Assembly (NCBI GenBank): GCA_050116035.1
Contig: JASFPJ010000255.1
Span: 1 to 5,193 of the forward strand
From: SOIA01 sp050116035
GTDB taxonomy: Bacteria; Acidobacteriota; Aminicenantia; Aminicenantales; Aminicenantaceae
Reading direction: 5' to 3'
DNA: 5,193 nucleotides
The notes below the pieces were generated by a model. It was not told the origin of the DNA. It ran no database searches and saw only the letters and a list, made by a program, of their open reading frames with translations. Positions 1-4,119 of the stretch are shown here, in pieces (the first letter of the stretch is position 1; every line of letters begins with the position of its first letter). The translations under genes and the position numbers were made by a program.

Positions 1-223
1 CGAACATGTAATTCTCGTCTCCTTCTGCTTCGCCTATGGAAAGTTCCTCTTTAAAAACGATCCGCATATTCAATTCTGGAGTTTTGGGATTGGAAATAAC
101 AACGGCGTCGTCAGATTTTTGGATTGCGCTCGCCTCTTCTGCCAGAGGTTTTGTTTGTAAAAAGATTATGGCTGTGAAAATTGCGAAGAAAAAGCCAAAA
201 AAAGGATAGATTTTGTTTTTCAT
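1..223 (-). CDS. Secreted 6-bladed beta-propeller protein, N-terminal part (runs off the window)
   Basis: The minus-strand ATG at 223-221 opens a frame of 74 codons that stays open to the window edge, so only the N-terminus is seen. An AGGTGG ribosome-binding site lies at 234-229, five bases before the ATG. Residues 1-32 look like a Sec signal peptide: MKNK, then a long Phe/Ile-rich core, with likely cleavage near PLA-EE or ASA-IQ. There is no cysteine, so it is probably a soluble periplasmic protein rather than a lipoprotein. Residues 41-74 (VVISNPKTPE, then ELSIGEAEGDENYMF) match the pre-propeller block of the two plus-strand proteins in this window (DLSIGVEEGDEKYML and DLVIGAGEEFDENYNF). 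This homology is the basis for the propeller call; the blades themselves lie outside the window. The gene starts 44 bases after the 47-aa membrane protein and is probably the third gene of the symporter operon. The function is unknown; a binding or scaffold role is a guess. Confidence 0.8.
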   Translation of the reverse strand, partial: MKNKIYPFFGFFFAIFTAIIFLQTKPLAEEASAIQKSDDAVVISNPKTPELNMRIVFKEELSIGEAEGDENYMF

Positions 224-267
224 TTTGACCACCTTGTGTTGAAAATTAAGAGCTGACCTGCATTCTT

Positions 268-411
268 CTATTCCTGGTTGCGGGGTGCAGAGAGGTCCTT
301 GAGCATATCGATTATATTTCTTATCCCGCCAAATATGACGATGACGACGAGAAGTGAATACGCTGAAAGGCAGAAGATGAGGACAAATTTCCAAAACTGA
401 GCCCAGCTCAT
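268..411 (-). CDS. Small single-span accessory protein of the sodium symporter (47 aa)
   Basis: The frame reads MSWAQFWKFV...SAPRNQE and ends in TAG at 270-268. Its ATG (411-409) overlaps the symporter TGA (410-408) as ATGA, and a strong GGAGGTGG site lies inside the last symporter codons, so translation is probably coupled. The protein has a Trp-rich start (W3, W7), one hydrophobic span at about residues 8-30, then a short amphipathic tail (IRNIIDMLKDL) and a polar end. Several SSS transporters are known to have a small membrane partner encoded next to them (DUF485 with ActP, DUF4212 small subunits), and I recall an annotated class of very small symporter accessory proteins of this shape. 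The role, stabilising or helping assemble the symporter in the inner membrane, is inferred from context and topology. It is short, but the overlap, the RBS and the membrane-helix composition make a chance ORF unlikely. Confidence 0.82.
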   Translation of the reverse strand: MSWAQFWKFVLIFCLSAYSLLVVIVIFGGIRNIIDMLKDLSAPRNQE

Positions 412-1925
412 TGTACCACCTCCGTTTGTTTGTCTTTATCCGGAAAAAGAAGAGAGCCGATGATCATTCCCAGTATGGCGATGGCAAAAGTCATCAGACC
501 GATGAATTTATCACTGAAATAGAAGGGAACGCTCTCTCCCCGAGTCCAGGGTCCGATCCCCCCGAAGGCCAGCACTCCTGCGCACAGAGCGATCATGGCT
601 CCGGTCTTGCTGGCTTTTTTCCAGTACAATCCAGCTGTGACCACAGTGAACGCTCCAGCTAGATAGACGGTCCCTGTCAATGCCATGTAATTCCAGAGGG
701 AGACAGGGGCCTCAAACCAGAGTCCCCAGATCAGCAGGAACATCCCTATACTGACAATCGAGATTCGGGTGATCAGAAGACGTGATTTATCCGAGAGTTC
801 TCTTTTTTTAAACGGAGCAATAATGTCCTGAGTAATCACAGAGCTCCAGCTCAAAAGATAGCTATCGTGAGTGGACATAAAGGCGGCGAACATACCAGCG
901 GCGATCAGGCCCAGAAAACCACTCGGCAGAACTTTGGCGATGAAGATGGGCATGCCGAATTGACTGTTGAGAGCATCCGGGCCCTGGAAGGCAGAGAGCA
1001 ATTTCGGGGTCTGTGAGACAAAGACAAAAGCGCAAATTCCCCAGAGCATCGGGATGACCCGGCGGGCGAGATAGGAAACAGAACCCCAGGCGAAGAGCTG
1101 CTTAGCCACTTTGGGGGATTTTGCCGACAAAGCGCGGAGAGTCCCGGATTGCCACAGTGCTCCGGCTGAAAAGGTGAGGACCACCATAAAAATGACATAT
1201 ATCGTCCCGAATTCAGAGCCCTCGGCAACCGGATTAAACCAGGACGCTTGATCGGCTGCGGCCGGGGCCTTAAAGAGATTACTCCATCCGATTTTTGAGA
1301 TGGCAAAATACGAGCCGATGAGCATCCCGATAGAGAGGACAATAAACTGCAGAAAATCATTCAGGACAACCGAGACCATACCTCCCAGAACCGTGTAGAT
1401 GAGCACCATGATCAACATGACTGACATGAAAATTTTCAAACCGGCCGGATTACTGTATCCGGTGACTCCCATCATGAAACGGGCTCCGGCCTGGAGGAAG
1501 AGTCCCATATTCATGATTCCCCCAAGAGCTAAAAGAAATCCTCCCACAATCCGGACAGTTCTCCCGAATCTCTTCTCATAGAACTCGGGGATGGTCATGA
1601 TGCGCAGTTCCCGGAGTTTATAGACGATGAATCCCGTCAGCCCGATGGCGAGGATACAGGCCGTTTCGATGATTCCCACATGAAAGGCGGAGAAACCGTT
1701 TCTGAAGCCCAGCTCAGAGTTGTACATCACTGTCACCAGGCCCAATTCCGTCCCGGTCAGCGTGGCAATGGCAACAAACAGCCTGAGCGAGCGTCCCGCG
1801 ACAATAAAATCACTCAATTGGCGCACGTATTTACGGACAAGCACGCCGATCACGACAGGAATGCAGATGTAGACCATAACGATGATCCAGTCGATCGTGG
1901 CGAAATTCGTGTCGAACACATCCAT
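408..1925 (-). CDS. Sodium:solute symporter, SSS family (505 aa)
   Basis: This is an inner-membrane Na+-coupled importer of the SSS/SLC5 family (LeuT-like fold). The length of 505 aa and about 13 hydrophobic spans fit the family. Family landmarks in order: GRS at 44-46 after TM1; TIPEFYEKRFG at 111-121; YTVLGGMVSVVLNDFLQ at 177-193, with the conserved Asp at 190; and FMSTHDS at 349-355 in the helix that forms the Na2 sodium site, where S351 and T352 correspond to the Na+-ligating Ser/Thr pair of PutP and vSGLT. The sodium site therefore looks intact. The substrate cannot be assigned: known SSS members carry proline, pantothenate, sugars, acetate and others, and no neighbouring catabolic gene points to one. 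The start is supported by AGGAGG at 1940-1935, nine bases before the ATG. It is followed by the overlapping 47-aa protein and then by a propeller gene in the same direction. Confidence 0.95.
   Translation of the reverse strand: MDVFDTNFATIDWIIVMVYICIPVVIGVLVRKYVRQLSDFIVAGRSLRLFVAIATLTGTELGLVTVMYNSELGFRNGFSAFHVGIIETACILAIGLTGFIVYKLRELRIMTIPEFYEKRFGRTVRIVGGFLLALGGIMNMGLFLQAGARFMMGVTGYSNPAGLKIFMSVMLIMVLIYTVLGGMVSVVLNDFLQFIVLSIGMLIGSYFAISKIGWSNLFKAPAAADQASWFNPVAEGSEFGTIYVIFMVVLTFSAGALWQSGTLRALSAKSPKVAKQLFAWGSVSYLARRVIPMLWGICAFVFVSQTPKLLSAFQGPDALNSQFGMPIFIAKVLPSGFLGLIAAGMFAAFMSTHDSYLLSWSSVITQDIIAPFKKRELSDKSRLLITRISIVSIGMFLLIWGLWFEAPVSLWNYMALTGTVYLAGAFTVVTAGLYWKKASKTGAMIALCAGVLAFGGIGPWTRGESVPFYFSDKFIGLMTFAIAILGMIIGSLLFPDKDKQTEVVQ
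416..423 (-). promoter_or_regulatory. Ribosome-binding site of the 47-aa protein, inside the symporter gene
   Basis: Read on the minus strand this is GGAGGTGG, close to the ideal anti-SD complement, ending four bases before the ATG at 411. It forms the Glu-Val-Val codons at the end of the symporter, so the same bases serve as coding sequence and as the start signal of the next gene. It supports independent, high-level or coupled translation of the small partner. Confidence 0.8.
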
Positions 1926-1934
1926 TGATTAAGG

Positions 1935-1940
1935 CCTCCT
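1935..1940 (-). promoter_or_regulatory. Ribosome-binding site of the symporter
   Basis: AGGAGG on the minus strand, nine bases before the ATG at 1925. It fixes the symporter start and gives the expected N-terminus, about ten polar residues before TM1. Confidence 0.75.
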
Positions 1941-1980
1941 TCTGTTTGATACCCGACGAATCCGATTCATTTTAATAAGT

Positions 1981-1986
1981 ATTATA
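1981..1986 (-). promoter_or_regulatory. Candidate -10 element for the symporter operon
   Basis: The minus strand reads a perfect TATAAT here, 55 bases before the symporter start codon. No TTGACA-like hexamer sits at 16-18 bases upstream and there is no extended TG, so the promoter is weakly supported; the region is AT-rich and such a hexamer can arise by chance. An 11-base palindrome, GAATC-C-GATTC (1958-1968), would lie in the 5' leader and could be an operator, but its arms are only five bases long. Confidence 0.3.
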
Positions 1987-2062
1987 TCTATCATATTTCC
2001 ACACCTTTATTAACCTGAAATATTCATAAAATCTGCCAACCCCCTATTCAAAAAATCTCTGA

Positions 2063-2080
2063 AGGATGAATAATCATCCT
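2063..2080. repeat. Short perfect inverted repeat (7-base arms, 4-base loop)
   Basis: AGGATGA at 2063-2069 pairs with TCATCCT at 2074-2080 around ATAA. It lies about 140 bases upstream of the symporter start. No T-run follows on either strand that would make it a clear terminator, so it may be an operator half-site pair or nothing. Arms of this length occur by chance fairly often. Confidence 0.4.
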
Positions 2081-2141
2081 ATGTCGGCATTTTTTACCCT
2101 TTGGGCGAGCAAATCTGACGACATTTTTCTTTTAAAAAAAA

Positions 2142-2228
2142 TTGTCATCGCGAGCCACTGGATAATACACGTTAGCATCAAGCAAAGCGATGTCATTGCG
2201 AGCGACCGAAGGGAGTGTGGCAATCTCA
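2142..2228. repeat. Two tandem degenerate copies of a dispersed GTCATTGCGAGC-type intergenic repeat
   Basis: TTGTCATCGCGAGCCAC (2142-2158) and ATGTCATTGCGAGCGAC (2190-2206) match at 14 of 17 bases, in the same orientation, 48 bases apart. The second copy continues into GAAGGGAGTGTGGCAATCTC, so ATTGC (2195-2199) pairs with GCAAT (2220-2224) and gives the imperfect hairpin of a REP-like element. From memory, very similar GTCATTGCGAGCGA...GCAATCTC elements are scattered between genes in many unrelated bacterial genomes. They cause recurring spurious ORFs reading SLRSLAMT or similar, and the minus strand here reads exactly that. The first copy lacks its right half and is probably decayed. Confidence 0.7.
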
Positions 2229-2231
2229 ACC

Positions 2232-2341
2232 TTTTATTTGAATAAAATTTCCACATTCGCTACGCTCTTCGCATCGGAGTCTGAGGCAACCTCGACTCGT
2301 GAATAATCCAGGTAAATAAAAATTTTATTCAATAAAATTTT
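2232..2341. repeat. Inverted-repeat element with palindromic AT-rich ends and a central hairpin
   Basis: The left end TTTTATTTGAATAAAATTT (2232-2250) is the reverse complement of the right end (2337-2319) apart from a single T insertion. Each end is itself a palindrome: TTTTATT-TG-AATAAAA at 2232-2247, and 11-base perfect arms around one C at 2319-2341 (AAAATTTTATT / AATAAAATTTT). Between them lies a GC-richer hairpin at 2277-2298: GAGTC pairs with GACTC and GAGG with CCTC, with one bulged T and a CAA loop. The layout fits a small non-autonomous mobile element (MITE-like) or a pair of operators of one regulator. No target-site duplication was recognised, and AT-rich sequence makes palindromes easier to find by chance. 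Confidence 0.5.
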
Positions 2342-2368
2342 GAATCTTCTTGCTGACTTCAATAGAAT
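2340..2368 (+). promoter_or_regulatory. Candidate sigma70-type promoter for the 89-aa gene
   Basis: TTGAAT (2340-2345), a 17-base spacer and TAGAAT (2363-2368) match the TTGACA/TATAAT consensus at four and five of six positions. Transcription would begin near 2375 and leave a leader of about 39 bases before the ATG at 2414. The -35 touches the right end of the 2319-2341 palindrome, so that AT-rich palindrome could act as an operator or UP-like element. Confidence 0.42.
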
Positions 2369-2398
2369 ATATTTGTAATCTGCAGAGTGTTACTGGAT

Positions 2399-2404
2399 GG
2401 AGGT
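2399..2404 (+). promoter_or_regulatory. Ribosome-binding site that decides the start of the 89-aa gene
   Basis: GGAGGT lies nine bases before the ATG at 2414. The same frame could be extended to a GTG at 2387, but that start has no Shine-Dalgarno sequence and would place this site inside the gene. The ATG at 2414 is therefore preferred. Confidence 0.7.
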
Positions 2405-2413
2405 CGAATTCAA

Positions 2414-2683
2414 ATGCCGGAAATGAAAGAATTCATTCTTAAAGTGGGCGAGTCGGCAAAGATTAAAACAAAATTCATGGGAGACTCGAGGATTGTCTAT
2501 GCAGGCATGCCGAATAAGGATACATACTCTATCGTTGTGACGCACACATCGGGCAACAATTCATCTGCGTATAATCTGTACTTTCCGATTACTCAACGGA
2601 GTATCGAGATAGAGAAAAAAAATTTTGATATCTATGAAGTCATGTCTGATCGAATACGGCTGAATATGATAACGAAGACTTAA
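2414..2683 (+). CDS. Hypothetical protein, 89 aa, probably cytoplasmic and beta-rich
   Basis: I do not recognise this family. The protein starts MPEMKEFILKVGESAKIKTK and ends RIRLNMITKT. It has no signal peptide, no membrane span and no cysteine. Alternating hydrophobic and polar residues (KEFILKV, RIVYAGM, TYSIVVTH, SIEIEKKNFDIYEV, RIRLNMI) suggest a small beta-sheet domain; a central TSGNNSSAYNLYFPITQ segment looks like a loop and strand. The start is set by the GGAGGT site and a promoter candidate precedes it. A gap of 209 bases separates it from the downstream propeller gene, so it may be a unit of its own. The gap holds only a weak stem (2703-2709 with 2719-2725, two G-T pairs, no trailing T-run). 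The strong RBS, full-length frame and ordinary composition support a real gene; the function is unknown. Confidence 0.7.
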   Translation: MPEMKEFILKVGESAKIKTKFMGDSRIVYAGMPNKDTYSIVVTHTSGNNSSAYNLYFPITQRSIEIEKKNFDIYEVMSDRIRLNMITKT

Positions 2684-2782
2684 CAACCTTCCGCGCGCAA
2701 CATGGCCTCCTTTTTCTAGGGGTCACAGCAAAAGTTTTCACAAAATTACTCCGACACATTTTTTCCCTATTACCGAATTATT

Positions 2783-2791
2783 TGTTATTCT
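2783..2791 (+). promoter_or_regulatory. Weak candidate extended -10 upstream of the first plus-strand propeller gene
   Basis: TGTTATTCT resembles TGnTATAAT, and TATATA follows directly. No convincing -35 was found. It would give a leader of about 95 bases. That leader contains a tandem GGAATTT-CA-GGAATTT repeat at 2847-2862 just before the RBS. Low support, recorded because the gap between the 89-aa gene and the propeller gene (2684-2892) has no better candidate. Confidence 0.2.
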
Positions 2792-2892
2792 ATATAAACG
2801 GTTATGCGCATTGGGATTGTGTTGATAAGTAAATGTGTCGAATCTCGGAATTTCAGGAATTTAAAACTAAACAAAGAAGGGAGAATTGATTC

Positions 2893-4059
2893 ATGCGTTC
2901 GTTCCGGATAATGGCTGTTTTCTTAGCTTTATTCACATTGGTTTTCTGCTCGAAGGAAACGGAGTATCCCCAGCAGGTCGAGATGATTGAGGGAGTGAAG
3001 GTGATAACCAATCCGGACTATCCGCGCGATGGAGTGTTCCAGCTGGACCTGGAAGAGGACCTCTCAATAGGAGTGGAAGAGGGGGATGAGAAGTACATGC
3101 TCAACGAGCCACAGGATGTACAAGTAACAGATGATGAGACCATTTATATCATGGATTGGGGAGACACATGTATTAAAGCCTATGACAGTGAGGGGCAATA
3201 TCTCCGAACCATAGGTCGTGAGGGAGTCGGACCCGGTGAATTCAGCACCCCTGTCTACATGGACATATCCGCCGATGGAAAGATTTTCCTGATGGACGGC
3301 CGCAACCAGAGGGTTGTCGTTTTTAATACGGATGGGAATTATTTGGGAGGCTTCCGTGTCATGGGATTTCATTCGAAGATGAGAACCGATGAGAGGAACC
3401 GCCTCTATTTTCAAAGACAAACGCGCGCAGAAGAAGTGAAAGTGCTTAATTCCTGGCATGAACTCGATGTCGACACTCTAGTCAAGCGCACAGAAGAAAG
3501 CGGAGAGGGATTGTTCAGTTATGGGCCTTTTAAGGGTGAGAAGGACAGGATTATGAGGACCGAGACTGGAATGATGAGCATAGGTTCGATTTTTAAAGTG
3601 ACCTGGGATGTGGATAAGGCTGGATATCTTTATGAGGGGTATAATGATGAGTATGCCATCCATGTTTTTGATCCTGAAGGGAGGAAGGTCTTGACTTTTG
3701 GCCGGGAATACACTCCGGTGAAGAATCCGCGGGCTAAAGGAAGAGCAGGTGCGCAGAGATACATGCCTCCGTATGTTCCGCGGTGGATCTTTGATGAAGA
3801 AGGGAATATCTGGATTGAGATATACACAGAGGTGGAGGAGAGGAACGAAGAGGAGGACAGCCGGGATGAACAGGAAAAACCAAGGCCTATAACTTATGAT
3901 GTCTTTTCATCTCAGGGCGACTATCTCAAACAGGTCATCCTTCCGAACAGAATTTATCACCTTAAGAACGGAAAAATTTACAGCATCGTGGCCACAGAGG
4001 AGGGATTCAGGGTCGTCAAACGGTTCAAGATAAAAAACTGGGAGCTGGTCAAAGAATAG
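2893..4059 (+). CDS. Exported 6-bladed beta-propeller protein, possible lipoprotein (388 aa)
   Basis: The start is supported by AAGGGAG at 2877-2883, nine bases before the ATG. Residues 1-18 form a signal peptide (MRSFRIM, then a hydrophobic core) ending LVFC at 16-19. The lipobox is atypical, because Phe precedes the cysteine where Gly, Ala or Ser is usual, so lipidation is uncertain. The pre-propeller block DLSIGVEEGDEKYML (56-70) is followed by NHL-like blades: PQDVQVTDDETIYIMDW (73-89), AYDSEGQYLRTIGREGVGPGEF (96-117), ISADGKIFLMDGRNQRVVVF (125-144), then a less regular middle. A charged inter-blade segment (about 271-297), another blade start at 300-308 (FDEEGNIWI), a Glu-rich insert (313-329) and a closing YDVFSSQGDYLKQVILP (335-351) follow. 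The length fits a complete six-bladed propeller. It acts outside the inner membrane; ligand or partner unknown. It is a paralogue of the next gene and of the partial minus-strand gene. Confidence 0.88.
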   Translation: MRSFRIMAVFLALFTLVFCSKETEYPQQVEMIEGVKVITNPDYPRDGVFQLDLEEDLSIGVEEGDEKYMLNEPQDVQVTDDETIYIMDWGDTCIKAYDSEGQYLRTIGREGVGPGEFSTPVYMDISADGKIFLMDGRNQRVVVFNTDGNYLGGFRVMGFHSKMRTDERNRLYFQRQTRAEEVKVLNSWHELDVDTLVKRTEESGEGLFSYGPFKGEKDRIMRTETGMMSIGSIFKVTWDVDKAGYLYEGYNDEYAIHVFDPEGRKVLTFGREYTPVKNPRAKGRAGAQRYMPPYVPRWIFDEEGNIWIEIYTEVEERNEEEDSRDEQEKPRPITYDVFSSQGDYLKQVILPNRIYHLKNGKIYSIVATEEGFRVVKRFKIKNWELVKE

Positions 4060-4084
4060 AACTTTCCAGACTTGCTAATTTCTG

Positions 4085-4093
4085 TGTTATAAT
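4085..4093 (+). promoter_or_regulatory. Extended -10 promoter candidate between the two propeller genes
   Basis: TGTTATAAT is a perfect extended -10 (TGnTATAAT). A TTGCTA at 4072-4077 is too close (10 bases) to serve as its -35, but extended -10 promoters need little -35. Transcription would start near 4100, about 20 bases before the ATG at 4120. The second propeller gene could therefore be expressed separately from the first as well as by read-through. No terminator hairpin is seen in the 60-base gap. Confidence 0.42.
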
Positions 4094-4119
4094 TTTAGAA
4101 GCATGCAAAGGAGGGACGC

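Larger units (their letters stand above)
1926..2413. other. Divergent intergenic region (488 bases) without a convincing gene
   Basis: This region separates the minus-strand symporter operon from the plus-strand genes. From left to right it holds the symporter RBS and -10-like site, a short hairpin (2063-2080), two degenerate copies of a dispersed repeat (2142-2158 and 2190-2228), an inverted-repeat element with AT-rich palindromic ends (2232-2341), a sigma70-like promoter facing right (2340-2368) and the RBS of the 89-aa gene. A 60-codon minus-strand frame crosses 2074-2256, but it is built from the repeats, has no good RBS and is not called as a gene. Confidence 0.7.

Noticed and set aside
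905..1360. 151-codon minus-strand frame inside the symporter gene
   Set aside because: It overlaps the symporter in another frame; the symporter has clear family motifs and this frame has Ser/Pro/Arg-rich shadow composition.
2074..2256. 60-codon minus-strand frame, with SLRSLAMT and a second LAMT in its translation
   Set aside because: The repeated LAMT comes from the two copies of the dispersed intergenic repeat; there is no good RBS and such frames recur wherever the repeat lies.
2387..2413. GTG start that would extend the 89-aa protein to 98 aa
   Set aside because: There is no Shine-Dalgarno before it, whereas GGAGGT sits nine bases before the ATG at 2414.
2703..2725. Possible terminator after the 89-aa gene
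   Set aside because: The 7-bp stem needs two G-T pairs, the loop is nine bases, and the T-run is in the loop rather than after the stem.
3064..3459. 131-codon minus-strand frame opposite the first propeller gene
   Set aside because: It is antisense to a frame with clear NHL-like motifs and a signal peptide, and I see no RBS or recognisable domain in it.
4072..4093. TTGCTA plus TATAAT as a standard -35/-10 pair
   Set aside because: The spacer is only 10 bases; the extended -10 reading is kept instead.
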